A DNA stretch of 64,000 bases from Flaccisagitta enflata (Eukaryota > Chaetognatha > Sagittoidea > Aphragmophora): assembly GCA_965153355.1 (NCBI GenBank), contig OZ231127.1, forward strand, positions 80,538,001 through 80,602,000, read 5' to 3'. A program made the position numbers and the translations under genes. Each line of letters starts with the position of its first letter. Positions within the stretch are counted from its first letter, which is position 1. A model generated the notes under the pieces. That model worked only from the letters and a program-made list of their open reading frames with translations, had not been told where the DNA came from and ran no database searches. This document shows positions 1 to 13,869 of the stretch, one piece after another.

Positions 1-133
1 AAAAAGAAATAGAAATAGAAATAGAAATAGAAATAGAAATAGAAATAGAAATAGAAATAGAAATAGAAAAAGAAAAAGAAAGAAAAGAAAAAAGGAAAGA
101 AAGAAAGAAAAAAAGAAAATTAAAAAGAAAAAG

Positions 134-223
<90 letters not shown>

Positions 224-226
224 GAG
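1..226. repeat. (AAATAG)n and (GAAA)n microsatellites
   Basis: A hexanucleotide AAATAG array (about 1-66) is followed by an impure and then clean GAAA array (about 80-226). The sequence from here to 397 holds no recognisable exon, although it lies just downstream of the last visible exon of the minus-strand serine protease homolog. Confidence 0.95.
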
Positions 227-397
227 TGAGCGAAAGAAAAGGATTAAAAAAAAAGAGAAAGACACCTGGTTTATGAAAAATAGCAAGAGGAAAGCCAGAC
301 GGACAGACAAATAGATGGACATCGCAGATCATAGAAGAACGAAATGACAATGCTGAAAATGAAAGGTCAAAGCAAAAAATCACACCAAAAGATGCAC

Positions 398-1873
<1,476 letters not shown>

Positions 1874-2376
1874 CTGCATGATAAGATATGAGTCAAAGTT
1901 GAGTCAGAGGATGATATTGTGATGCTTGCCATCCATGGCACTTGAGTTATGTGCGGACACGCAATCTGCATGATAAGATATGGGTCAAAGTTGAGTCAGA
2001 AGATGATATTGTGATGCTGGCCACCCAGGGCACTTGAGTTATGTTCGGTGCTGCAATCTGCATGATAAGATATGAGTCAAAGTTGAGTCAGAAGATGATA
2101 TTATGATGCTTGCCATCCATGGCACTTGAGTTATATACGGAGCTGCAATCTGCATGATAAGATATGAGTCAAAGTTGAGTCAGAAGTTGATATTGAGATG
2201 CTGGCCACCTACCGCACTTGAGTTATGTGCGGACACGCAATCTGCATGATAAGATATGGGTCAACGATTGGTCAGAAGATGATATTCTGATACTGGCCAC
2301 CCAGGGCACTTGAGTTATGTTCGGTGCTGCAATCTGCATGATAATATGATCATATGAGTCAAAGATGGAAGAAAAG

Positions 2377-2521
<145 letters not shown>

Positions 2522-2693
2522 CACAATAAGTGTAGTGGACACAGTACAAATAGATGAGTAGATGGCAGTAAAAATGGAAACATTAAGAGAGGAACGACGT
2601 AGAAAAAAAACGCAAGATTTAAAGCTGGCAGACCAGTTTTAACAGACTGTTTTCATCAGTAACGTTAGCTTTATGCAAAAAGTTGTTTGAACG

Positions 2694-3510
2694 TCATTCA
2701 ACCAACTCTTCCCAAGTTGGACGCCCACGACAGTGCTGTAAGTTAGAGACACTCTCAAAATACAGATAACCGAAAAGCTTACGGAAAATAGAGTTGTAGG
2801 CAACTCTCAAAGAGCGTTTCTCATCTCGATCGGCGATATGTGAAATTTCAATGGCGTAGGTGATAAGTGGCAAACAATGAGCTTCTAAAAGTCGAAGAAG
2901 CACCTTATCATCGGATCTACCTTCAACGCGCAAAATCGAATTTAGCGATTGGTAAAATGATTTCACTCTGTCAGAAACAGAGCATGAGAATCTAGGACCA
3001 CTTTTCAGGACAACACCGAGGTATTTCCACTCTTTGACCCACTCGATAGGCAAACCGTTTAGCGTTGGTTTAAACGAAATCGTGAGAGGTTTACCAAAAA
3101 ACATGTTTTTTGTTTTTTTAACGTTAAGGCAAATATCCCATTCAGTACAGAATGAGCCACAATGATCCAATAGCCGTTGCAGGCCTTTCAGAGACGGAGC
3201 AAGAATGCATATGTCATCTGCATAGAAAAGGGCAGCAGCAAAAATGTCACATATATAGCAACCGACACCGCTCTTTTTTAGTAAGTCAATCAGGTCATCG
3301 ACGTAAATGTTGTAGAGTTCGGGCGACAAGACACCACCCTGTCTCACTCCTGCTGTGACCGGAAACCAGTCACCTAGAAAGCCGTCCCATCTGACTCGGC
3401 ATTGGAGACCATCATACCAAGTCAGATGTCCGATGCTGGTTACTAGCTCTGGATCTAGCTTCGCTTGCAATTGTTTTAATGGGTGGGAATTTCTGTTCCA
3501 TGGTCATGAG
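2694..3510 (-). pseudogene. non-LTR retrotransposon reverse transcriptase fragment
   Basis: A 258-codon minus-strand frame contains RT palm motifs: VTAGVRQGGVLSPELYNIYV (template-grip and Q-G-G-V-LSP block), FYADDI (catalytic YADD) about 50 residues later, then LNVKKTKNM and the thumb-like EWKYLGVVLKSG. The C-terminus ends in the WEELV-type tail common in animal LINE ORF2 proteins. An in-frame TGA stands just upstream of about 3510, and no endonuclease or N-terminal RT blocks are seen, so this is a 5'-truncated dead copy. The clade (CR1/L2/jockey-like) cannot be fixed by eye. Confidence 0.88.
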
Positions 3511-3579
3511 GCGTCTTTGCCGGAACACTTTGGTCTTCCAGATCTCATCAACTTATTTCTTTACCATTTATAGATGCGT

Positions 3580-3945
3580 CATGTATACTCGCGGACACGC
3601 GACTCCACACCATGCCATATCAATTTGTCCGTCCGGCTGTCCGACCGTCCCTCCGCCCCTCCATAACATTTTTAGTCGCGTGCACGCGACTCTACAACCC
3701 GCTTTGTCCGTCGGTTGGTCGGTCACACTTAACTTTTTTTATGATTTTATTTCATTGACCTCACTGCTCCTACCCAGATGGTCTGGTGACCTCAAATATG
3801 GCCCCTGCCCACCCGCACGCGACTTCGGTAGCCGTGTATCCGGCCTTGTTGATTTGCAAGCGGTTTTTACATTTTGCCACTGCCCAACTGTCCGCTACTG
3901 TCGCGCCGTGTCTGTGGCTTTGTTTCTCCTGCCCGAGACTTACTT
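3580..3945 (+). mobile_element. HINE-like element subtype B, split by an inserted subtype A
   Basis: The left part (CGCGGACACGCGACTCCACACC plus a GTCCGTCC-type core, ending near CATTTTT at about 3670) and the right part (TTGCAAGCGGTTTTTACATT through CTGTCGCGCCGTGT at about 3850-3945) together match the uninterrupted subtype B copy at 41603-41758. A complete subtype A copy occupies the gap. Confidence 0.75.
3669..3850 (+). mobile_element. HINE-like element subtype A, nested inside subtype B
   Basis: It starts with the perfect hairpin AGTCGCGTGCACGCGACT, then CTACAACCCGCTTTGTC, a short GTCGGTTG core, a T-rich middle, CCTGCCCACCCGCACGCGAC, and ends GCCGTGTATCCGGCCTTGTT. Other subtype A copies are at 10077-10199, 29342-29512, 35307-35509 and 59984-60118 (all minus). 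Confidence 0.8.
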
Positions 3946-4039
3946 TGTAATGAAAGATGCGATAGGAGTCGAAATCTGCGTCTGCAACCCCGCATCCTCC
4001 ATTGTAAGGCCGCAGGACGCAATCCGGGTTGGACAATTG

Positions 4040-6420
4040 TTGACCTGAAACGAAACCAAGTTGACTCATCAAAATTGATAATGATTACAATGAATCAATC
4101 CAAGTATCACAATTAACAATTTATTGGAAGTCGAAGCAAAAACGATTCATCTCGTTTCAGTATCATGTCAACTCAGTCAAAGTCTCACAGCGGATTACAT
4201 GGAATCAATTGCTTTTTGGCAAGGTCGCAAAATAGGCAGCCTTTAAACTTGCACATTTGATCTATCTGGAGCATTTCACAAGCAAGCTCTAAGCTTGTTC
4301 TGGATCGATTTAAACAATGTCCTAGAATCTTTTCCTTTTCCTTTTACCTGTTACAAAGTGAGAGGTGTCAAACAAGAAACAAATGTTTGACATCCAAAGC
4401 AAAAGAAGATTCGAAATGTCCAAAGGAAACAACATCTTTTTTCTACTCCCAACTTGGATGAGAAAAACGTGTAACAGTAAAGTGAGCAAACTGAGCATGA
4501 AAAAATGTGTTTTTTACTCGGCTTTTTCAATTTTCAAGATGTGTCAAAACAGGAGAATTTTTTTTTTCAATTTTTTTCGTTTTCTAGGATGTCTTTTCTG
4601 GTTTGGTCATGTAGTTGAAAGAAAGAATCATTGTTATTTCTGTTTCCACCTTTTTTTCGATCATTTCTTCCCCCATCATTCCTTTTTGCGTCAATCTTTT
4701 TGCATCAATTTCGTTCACAATTCATGGAGAGAAAATTGTAGTATGATTTTCCAATTCCCAAATCGATTCTTCTGTATTCTTTCCATTAACTTTTTTCTCC
4801 TTTTTTTCCTCCGCTTTTTTCCCCCTTGAGTGTCTCTCAAACCTAATCTTCGTCGTAAAGAATACTTGATCACGGGATGATTTCACATTATTCCTCCGTT
4901 TTTTTCTTCTTTCTCCCTCATCCGTTCTTCATCCTCCTTTCGTCTCTTAACTCTCCATTCTTCTCCTCCCCTTCATGTAATCTTCATTTCCGAGTGTGTT
5001 ATGAAAAAAAACTTTCAAGTGGGAGTGATTGCTCGTCACCTTTCGGCTAGTCGGTCTTTTTTGTATCCACTCGTTCCTAGACGCATCGGTTAGACGGCGC
5101 TCGAAAACTTGTCTCTATATAACCTCTTGTTTTCACCTTTTCTGTCTAGTGTGACAGCGGTCCACCCGTCTCTGAATGACTTTGCGCACCATCTAGGAAA
5201 TGAATGGACAAAGCTGCAATAACCAGATTGGTTCCATTTTGAAGAAGTGTTTGAATTTCTCAAATGCAACCAAGCTGGGGTCAGTAGCCTAATTTGTTAA
5301 GAAGTAGCACTTCTCAAACTTAATACTTCTTTTCAGATACTTTTTTCCAAGATGGTATACGGAGCAATCTTTAGATCTTCTCCCCTGGAAGCCCTTGTGG
5401 GACATGTGGGACTAAGCCTGCCATGTATTTTTCCCTCTGCCTGCCCATCTACTCTCTTTTTCTCTTCTCTGAACCTCATCGTTTTCTTTCCCATTGTGTG
5501 AGCATTAATGAAGGCTTAGCCAGGAAGATACCAAATATCACAAAACAAGCTAATCTTTCATTCAATAGTCGAGGGTCAAAAAGGTTAAACTCGACCGATT
5601 AGGAACTCGTTAGGTCTCAGCACTGTGAGCCAAATTTAACTCATGATGAGCCAAATCCATCAAGACCATATCAATTCTTTTAATTCTGCAATAATTTTGC
5701 ATATTGAATTATGTGAATTAAAGTGAATGATCCAAAAAAGGTCCCTCCCACTTGCAAATCCACCCATGTTTTGATGGTCAAACATCATGCTTGCCTACCA
5801 TAAAACCTGCGAATAATCTAAATATTCAAACATTGAATAATGAAAACCGCCCCCACCCCACCCCACCCCCAAAAAAAATCAGTTCTTTTTAGGAATGAAA
5901 TAAGCAAGAGCAGTATTGGTAATAGAATATCAACCATGTTTTTACATACCGTAGCAGTATTTCCATGAACCTTTGTCTAGGATTCAAGTCATTCCGAGCC
6001 AAAGTGTACAGAAGTATGTCAACACTGAAGAGGGAGGTAAATCCAGATTGAAAGCCACCTGTGAAGAGGAGAACACATGTAGGCTAACGATGCTGCATGG
6101 TTTTTGGGCAGCGGCCCCGAAGGGGACGATGACGTATACTTTTACACATATGACGGAGTTTCTCCTTCTTCTCCTTCTCCTTCTCCTACGTCCTCCCCTC
6201 AAATTCCAGTCTCGAGGCCCAAATCCCAGTCTCAGGGCCTAAATCCTGGCCTGGAGGCCCAGATTCAAGCCTAGAGGCCCAAATCTCAGCCTCAAGGCTA
6301 GGATTTGGGCCATTAGGCTAAGATTTGGGCCTCAAGGCCGGGATTTGGGCCTCGAGACTTGTTGAACACTAGCTTTATGGATCTACATCATGGAGGTTCC
6401 CAGTTTCGAAGCACTTACTA
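4040..6420. other. no gene recognised
   Basis: AT-rich, T-run-rich sequence (notably 4500-4950) without a coding frame of convincing composition. A CCAAATCCCAG/CCTCGAGGCC-like imperfect tandem repeat lies at 6190-6360, with TTC repeats at 6163-6188. I see nothing else to annotate. Confidence 0.5.
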
Positions 6421-6428
6421 CGCGAATT

Positions 6429-6818
6429 AAAAAAAAAGACGCACTTTTGAATGGTTGATTGCGACATTGAAAATCAAAAAAACTAATTAAAATCTTAGAC
6501 CATTTTAAAGCCCTTGAAAAACTCTAAAATATGGCGTCAATCTGGTATCTCTATCTCTTTTTGTTTGGAAATGGCATTAGTTTGAGTAAAAATGCTGTCA
6601 AATTTGTTTTTGCAGTTCCTTTTAAAAAGATGCAATTCAGCAAAATGGTGTCTCACTTTAGAGAGCTCTAGCTTCTAAACCGTTAAAGATACAGATCTGG
6701 GATTGGTCTAGAATGAAAGATAATTTGAAAGTGTTCAAAATCATTTTCTCTGATAAATTTTTTAAACAATTTTTAAGTGAGTTTTATCAGCAAATAAAAA
6801 GGTGCGTCTTTTTTTAGT
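6429..6818. mobile_element. MITE with AAAAAAAGACGCAC termini
   Basis: The left end AAAAAAAGACGCACTTTTGA is the inverse of the right end AAAAAGGTGCGTCTTTTTTT. The interior (AATCTTAGACCATT, AAATGGCAT, CTAGCTTCTAAACCGTT, GAATGAAAGA) recurs in the same order and strand at 39981-40330 as a diverged copy. No coding capacity. Confidence 0.7.
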
Positions 6819-7016
6819 CGCGTGCTACGCGACTCTACACCCCGCTATGTCGGTCGGTCGGTCGGTCGGTCGGTCGGTTGGTCGGTTGGTCGGTCCCCTT
6901 TTTACTTTTTCGGCGTTTTTGAGCTTTTTGAGCCTACTGCTCCTGCCCAAATGTTTTCGTGACCTTCTCCAGCACTGCTCCTGCCCACCCGCACGCGACT
7001 AGGGTAGCCGTGTATC
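6815..7016 (+). mobile_element. HINE-like element subtype C
   Basis: It starts TTTAGTCGCGTGCTACGCGACT, followed by CTACACCCCGCTATGTCGG and a (GTCG)n/(GTTG)n core. It then has ACTTTTTCGGCGTTTTTGAG, CTGCTCCTGCCCACCCGCAC, and ends GTAGCCGTGTATCC. Other subtype C copies, all minus: 7276-7458 (diverged), 25590-25762 and 38607-38826. Confidence 0.8.
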
Positions 7017-7275
7017 CATTTAGTTTTGGTTTGGAAATCACGTTTTTTAATTTTTTTCTGTTTTTTTGAAGGACTTGGTTAAAACTTTATCTCGAGTCAC
7101 ACAAAGATAAAACATAGATTGGTGGTCGCTGGTTTGACGAATTTTTGGCAAGAAAATACAAAAGAAAAAACACAGAGTGAAGGGAAAAAACTCCTTGGTT
7201 TACAATTTTCTTTTCCAGTTAATGATAGCCACCCTAATTGGTTCTTAAACTTTTCTTGTTTGCCACCACTGCCCT

Positions 7276-7458
7276 GTTGAATAACAAGGCTGGATACATG
7301 GCTACCCCAGTTGCAGGAGCAGGAGCAGTGATAGAGGAGGACACTGTGGGCAGGAGCAGTGAGCTCAAATAGCTCAAAATCGCTGAAAAAGTAGAAAGAG
7401 GAGCCAACTTAACAACTGACCAACCAACCGACCGACTGACCAACCAACTGACCAACTA
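7276..7458 (-). mobile_element. HINE-like element subtype C, diverged copy
   Basis: ACAAGGCTGGATACATGGCT at one end, GCAGGAGCAGTGA and CTCAAAATCGCTGAAAAAGT in the middle, and an (ACCAACCG)n core. The terminal hairpin is lost. Another strongly diverged relative begins ACAAGGCCGGATATATGG at about 7670. Confidence 0.65.
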
Positions 7459-8025
7459 AGAAGTTCAATCACCTGATAGTGATTCGTCAAAAATTTTCAA
7501 CAAACTATTTCTTTTTCTTTACAATCCTATGGATGTAACATGTTGAGGGTAATCCCATTCCATTTGAATGAGGGTTCTGTATTGGCAAATACCGACATCA
7601 TCTGGATAAGGAACAAAATAAAAAGAGGGAGAAAACGAAAGAGGAAAACAAGAGAATTGAGGAGGAAAACAAGGCCGGATATATGGTAGCCTTGATTGCG
7701 AGCGGGTGGACAAAGGCTAGGGCAGGGGCACTGTTACTAAAGGCTTCTCATCGTAGTACTCAGGCACAAAAAAACGCTTAAGCGACAAATGAGACGATGG
7801 ACCAATAGACGGATGGACGAATGAGCAGACGGAAAGATGGATGGATAGATGGCTGAATGGATGAACGGACAGAGAGACGGATAGATCGATTGACAGATTG
7901 ACGAAAACAGACCTAGAGGAGAAGTCGAGGGAGGAAAAGCGGAGAACAGAAGTCTAAACCAGCATCAAGTCTCTCGCAATGCAAATGCAATCTCTGATGG
8001 TGGCAATTGTGATTTCTTGTCACCA

Positions 8026-8026
8026 G

Positions 8027-8116
<90 letters not shown>

Positions 8117-8296
8117 GCTGTTGTTGCTGTTGCTGTTGTTGTTGCCGCTGCTGCAGCTGTTGCTGTTGTTGCTGTTGCTGGTTGCCGGGCTGTTGCTGTT
8201 GTTGTTGTTGTTTGCCATATGATGATGTTGCTGTTGTTGTTGTTGTTGCTGGGTTGCTGGCGGTTGTTGTTGCTGCTGTTTTGGCTGTCATGCTGC

Positions 8297-8373
<77 letters not shown>

Positions 8374-8400
8374 TTGTTGTTGTTGTTGTTGTCGTCGTTG
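8026..8400. repeat. (GTT)n/(GCT)n compound microsatellite
   Basis: Trinucleotide GTT array with GCT and GCC variants. All frames through it are homopolymeric (poly-Cys, Val, Leu, or Gln/Asn on the other strand), with no flanking domain to support coding. Confidence 0.95.
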
Positions 8401-9259
8401 TTGTCAACAGACTGTCGCAAGATTTATTGACTCGCGATGCAAAGGGTGTGAATAGACTCAGCAATTTAGAGCTTGGAATTCATCTCATTCAATCCATTCT
8501 TTTTTAATTGCGCTTTCTTTCGCTTCTTGTTTATTGATGGGGAAAATGAACAGTGTGGAAGAAATGCAGCATACTATCTTGCTAATATACATATTGGCGA
8601 GCATTATCAGGCATCACTGCAAGATAAGCAATAAAAACATAGAAACTGCATCAAATTTCTGATCAAATGGCGCAAACCGCATCACTCTGGCTCAATCCGT
8701 TTAGAAATGAGAAGCAAAATAAAATCGCCACCTCATGGTGAAAATGGCGAAAAAGTTGCATTTTAAATTATGTGACTCTCAGCATTAAGTCGTCAAAGAC
8801 AAACAGAAATGGCATTACAGAAATGGCACTTCAAACTGTAGGTATGGTCTGAAATTAGTTCAGTCTTGAATCCAAGTCTTTACTATGGTCCAATATGGAG
8901 AATATGCCATGTCATTTTCAGGAATAAAAGATGAACAAATGTCCCTCCATGATGTGGGATAACGTCAAGCCCTTTTACTAACAATTTCGCATGAAGGCAA
9001 CAGTCGATGCCCACAGAGGTCTTACCAAGTACTGGTTGAAATTCTAAAATGTTTTCTGTGTTCATTTATGAATAAATGAACAACAACCCATCTCGCCGAT
9101 ATACTTTTTAGCAAGATACTATGCCTATGTTTCTTTTTTGAGCATATCACCACAGAGTGGTCGTAGGTGTGTTTCTGATGTTTTGTTCTTGTTCATTTGT
9201 GTTTCTTCATGTGCAAAATAAATAAAATCAATACTAGGATTGTTGGACGGGGCACAGCA

Positions 9260-9413
<154 letters not shown>

Positions 9414-10076
9414 TTTTCTTTCTTTCATTTTCACGCTGGGAAGGTCATCATACTCAAAATATTTTCCCATGGAAAAGAATTTCTTGCTTTTGGGTGAGAA
9501 AGGTCGACGTGAAGACATATCCGTATAAATGGTGTCACTGACAGAATGTTGTCATTGTAATTGCTTTTGACATTGGCACCACCAGAAGACTTAAAATGGT
9601 GGGTTTGTTTCTCGAAAGAGCGAGAGAAAATGCTATGTCGGAATTTTCTCCCTGCGTTAGAATAGATCCCACGCGACAAATATGGAAGAATATTGTTCAG
9701 ATGCAATCAATATCATTCATTTTTGGCCAAAATCATGACTGGGTGATTTTTTTTCTCCAAAAAATTTGAGTAAAAAATCAAAGAATTAAAGAAGTTTAAA
9801 ATAAAGGGTTGTTACGGCTCAACTTTGGCGACGTGAGGTAACGTGAGCTGCATGTCAAATCCCCAGAGTATGACCAATTCAAATCTGTTTTCATTTTCAC
9901 TCCATGACAACGCGCGTTGACGCTATAAAAAAAAGCAACAGCCTATGACTTAGCAAAAGCACAAATAAAAATAATAAAATCAACAAGGTCACATAACTGG
10001 ATACTATTCAATTGTTATGCACACGTTGTTGTTGGCGTTGTTGTTGTTGGCGTTTTTGTTGGCGTTGTTGCTGTTT

Positions 10077-10199
10077 GAGGTCACCAGACCATTTGGGCAG
10101 GAGCAGTGAGGTCAAAGAAATAAAATCATAAAAAAATTAAGTGTAACCAACCAACCGACCGACAAAGCGGGTTGTAGAGTCGCGTGCATGCGATTAAAA
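10077..10199 (-). mobile_element. HINE-like element subtype A, truncated
   Basis: Retains GAGGTCACCAGACCATTTGG, GCAGGAGCAGTGAGGTCAAA, an ACCAACCGACCG core and the terminal hairpin GAGTCGCGTGCATGCGA. The ACAAGGCCGG end is missing, replaced by GTT-rich sequence at 10025-10075. Confidence 0.75.
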
Positions 10200-10539
10200 A
10201 AGATAGAGGATCGCGCTTGGCGCCATTTTGAAGAACACAAAAGAATCTTTCTTTTCATCATGAATTTTGTCTAAATCGGTTGAAAAACAACTAAGTAACA
10301 AACTTGCAAAGTTAGATAAAGTTTGAAAAAACTTAAGAAATTACTTCAACTTCACACCCAATTTGGTAGGAATGTCATTTCTAAACAAAAAAAGATGAAA
10401 GATCGCGCTTGGCGCCATTTTGAGCGGAGGAGCAAAGAGCGAGTGAGCGGAGTGAGCGAACATGAAGCGCGAGCGACCAGCCCTTTCTAAAGCGGGATCA
10501 GCCTTATGACCTGGCCCTGAGAGAGAGAGAAAGAGAAAG

Positions 10540-10574
10540 ACTCGGACGCAATATTACAGTAACACACACACACA

Positions 10575-10627
<53 letters not shown>

Positions 10628-10912
10628 ACACGGAAACACACATACACATACACACACGGGAACACATACTCACACAGGAACACATACATGGGAACACACA
10701 CACACACAGGAACACACACACATGGGAACACAAACACACACACGGGAACACAAACACACACTCGGGAACACAAACACACACTCGGGAACACAATCGCACA
10801 CACGGGATCACAAACACACACATGGGAACACACACACACACACGGGAACACACACACACACACACGGGAACCCACACACACACACACGGGAACACACACA
10901 CACACACACGGG

Positions 10913-11005
<93 letters not shown>
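10540..11005. repeat. (CA)n tract with spaced CGGGAACAC interruptions
   Basis: CA repeats interrupted at fairly regular steps by GGGAACAC words between about 10640 and 10930, then pure CA to 11003. The regular spacing makes it a minisatellite grown on a CA tract. Confidence 0.9.
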
Positions 11006-11006
<1 letters not shown>

Positions 11007-11174
11007 GAAAAAAACACTCCTGGCTGGGGTTCCAAAATGGATAATTACGGAGATACCGATATCTAGTGTTTGCGTATTAAATGTTTTGTGCGCAGTCAAG
11101 AAGGATCAAATCAATGGCAAAAGTAACAAGACTCTGAAATCAAAGCACCGAACACAACTGCAAGAAAAAAAATA

Positions 11175-11355
11175 CAACAACAACAACAACGAGAACAACA
11201 ATGCAAATAACAATGACAACAATGCAAACAACATCAATAAGAACAATAACAAGAACAAGTAAAACAACAATCAAAACAACAACGAGATTAACAACAATGA
11301 ATACAACAGCAAAAACAAAAATTTTAAAACAATTATAGCAACACTGACAACAACC

Positions 11356-11454
<99 letters not shown>

Positions 11455-11574
11455 AAAGCAGTAATAACGTAAGTAACAACAACAACAACAGCAATAACAA
11501 CAACTACAAAAACAACGACAGAAAAACAACAAAAATGACTAAAACAACGACAACAAAAACAATGACAACGAAAA

Positions 11575-11628
<54 letters not shown>

Positions 11629-11640
11629 ATAAATAACAAC
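11175..11640. repeat. (AAC)n microsatellites
   Basis: Impure AAC from 11175, pure from about 11354 to 11451, and again 11577-11628. Only homopolymeric frames result. Confidence 0.93.
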
Positions 11641-11817
11641 AACAAACGAGCATGTGCATTACAGGCGAAAAATAGAAAGAGAAAAAGGAAGAACGGAAAT
11701 GCAATTTTCTTTTTCTTGCAGCAAAAATGGAACTGAAATGAGAATCGAATCCCGCAAACGGACCAAATGTCGAAATTTATGAGGAGGCAAGAAAAGGCAA
11801 AAGATGGAAAAATCAGT

Positions 11818-12200
11818 GCAAGAAGAAGAGGGAGAAGAAGACAAAGAAGAAGAAGAACAAGGAGAAGAAGAAGGAGAAGAAGACAAAGAAGAAGAAGAAC
11901 AAGGAAAAAAAAAAAGCGAAAGGGAGGCAGAAGAAAAGAGAGAGAAAAAAGAAGAAGAAAAAGAAAAAGAAAAAGAAAAAAGAAAGAGGAAGGGAAAGAA
12001 AAAATGATAAGAAGAGGAGGAAGAAGAAGAAGACGAAGAAGAAGAAGGAAGAAGAAGAAGAAGAAGAAGAAGAAGAAGAAGAAGAAGAAGAAGAAGAAGA
12101 AGAAGAAGAAGAAGAAGAAGAAGAAGAAGAAAAAGAAGAAGAAGTAGAAGAAAAAAAAAGAAGAGGAAGAAGAAGTGAAAAAGACGAGGAGAGGAAAAAG
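11818..12200. repeat. (GAA)n polypurine tract
   Basis: Almost entirely A and G on the plus strand, with a pure GAA core at about 12045-12128. Polypurine-polypyrimidine with mirror symmetry, so a candidate for triplex DNA. Confidence 0.95.
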
Positions 12201-12377
12201 AAGAAGATGAAGAAATTGCTGAAAAAGAAAAAGATGAGTCTACGTGGAACAGACACAAGAGTTTAAGAAAGAAAATCAATAGCAGAAAAAGGCGACGGCA
12301 GAATACGAGTCTAAATCAAGGCCAAAGAGAATGTAAGTTAGAATCACACGCCCGCAGCCATTGGCCATGCCGCAGTT

Positions 12378-12572
<195 letters not shown>

Positions 12573-12799
12573 GGACAGAGGGGGAAATATTTTACCCTCT
12601 TGTGAGGAAAAAGTAAGACAGCAGTAATCCACTCAATATCTTATACTCAGAAGCCTCTCTACATGTGTCCATACATGCGTCCACATACATCCTTACATCT
12701 CAACTTGTTATTTAGGTTCATTTGGTGTAATGAACTCCATTCTCCATTCACGATTGCAATCACTTCGTCAAGCTGGTAAAGTTGGAATTCTCGACTTAA

Positions 12800-12992
12800 G
12801 GGCGTGTTTCAAGAAAAGATGAAAAACGCGTTTGTTCCCGCTGAACGCGTTTACAGCAAGAACACATATTCAAGAATTTCAACTGTCCCATGAGGGAGTG
12901 AGCGATGTGAGTGAGAGAGCCTGTGAACGAAGGGAGTGAGCGACCGAGTGGCCTTTTAAAAACGCGATTGTCTGTGACTTGAAACGCCCCCT
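12800..12992. mobile_element. 193-bp piggyBac-like MITE (TTAA-flanked)
   Basis: Terminal inverted repeats GGGCGTGTTTCAAG (left) and CTTGAAACGCCCCC (right) are bounded by TTAA on both sides (12796-12799 and 12993-12996). TTAA target duplication is the hallmark of piggyBac-type elements. The interior has repeated GAGTGAGCG words. A related segment in the opposite orientation lies at 48975-49201. Confidence 0.75.
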
Positions 12993-13177
12993 TTAATCTT
13001 TTTGCCCCATTGCACTTTACTTTTCTTCCATGCGTCTATCCTTGTTAGTTGTTACCCAATTCTCTTGTCAAAGAGCAGAATCGTATCTTGTTCCCACTTT
13101 CTTAATTTCCCCTTTGAGACCCAAACTTCCGCTTTGGTCGCGTCTTTTTAAAAATGAGTTCTTGCGGCCCTTTTTAA

Positions 13178-13245
13178 ATGCGTCCTCGCGTTTCTATAAG
13201 AGGGTCTGTCCGTCCATATGTATGTATGAATGTCCGTCACGCCTT
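13178..13245 (+). mobile_element. HINE-like element subtype F fragment
   Basis: TTTTTAAATGCGTCCTCGCG, then TTTCTATAAGAGGGTCTGTC and CGTCCATATG, then a GTCCGTCACGCC end. The same block occurs at about 803-872, with GCGTCCTCGCAGCTATATAA. The hairpin stem is AAATGCG/CGCGTTT, different from subtypes A-C. Confidence 0.55.
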
Positions 13246-13793
13246 AAAAAAAACATTGAAAATTAGCAATTTTCAATGCTGTCATAATACTGAAGCATTT
13301 TAGGCGCATTCAGAGACACCACATCAGTTGTTAGTTTTCTGTCTGTCCATCTGTCCCTCCATATATCTCAGATGTCTAGCGGTTAAGTTCATACACACAG
13401 AAACGCAGTCAGAACGCATCATTGCCTGATGGTGCTTATTCATCGGCTTAGTCAGCCCTCACTGCACTCGAAATAAATGAGACACTGAATTCCATTTTGT
13501 GGTATCGTTGACAACTCGCTCTGGTTCCATGCTAGCTCATGCTCTTGCGCTAACTTTCTGAAATCCCTATCTAGCTCATGACACGAAAGATGGGAGGAAA
13601 ACGGGATCTAACGTACAGTACGATGAGAGCAATGAGGACCTCAGATGGAGGGTCATTTCCTGTTGCACTATTTTAATGAAGTTGCTTGAACTATATTTTT
13701 TCTGAAAGATGATGGGCAAGAACTTTGAGTGAATTAAGTTTCATACCTCTAGCTGTAACTGTTGACCAAAAAGAAAAAAAGTGCAACACCTTT

Positions 13794-13868
13794 CTAGACT
13801 TGAACCTGTGACCCTGGAAAGAAGAGTTGCTTCTATCAAGTTCAGCACTCTACCAAAAGAGGGTTCGC
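13794..13868 (-). other. tRNA-like Pol III box A / box B pair
   Basis: On the minus strand TTTTGGTAGAGTG resembles box A and CACAGGTTCAAGTC resembles box B, about 45 nt apart as in a tRNA. A three-pair D stem can be drawn, but the T stem and anticodon loop pair poorly, so this is at most a tRNA pseudogene or the head of a tRNA-derived SINE. Confidence 0.25.
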
Positions 13869-13869
13869 G

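Noticed and set aside
8017-8430. Poly-Gln/Asn transcription-factor-like exon
   Set aside because: The Q/N tracts come from (GTT)n/(GCT)n on the opposite strand, and no conserved domain or splice pair flanks them.
13794-13868. Functional tRNA gene
   Set aside because: Box A and B resemble a tRNA, but the anticodon loop and T stem do not fold properly; kept only as a low-confidence tRNA-like feature.
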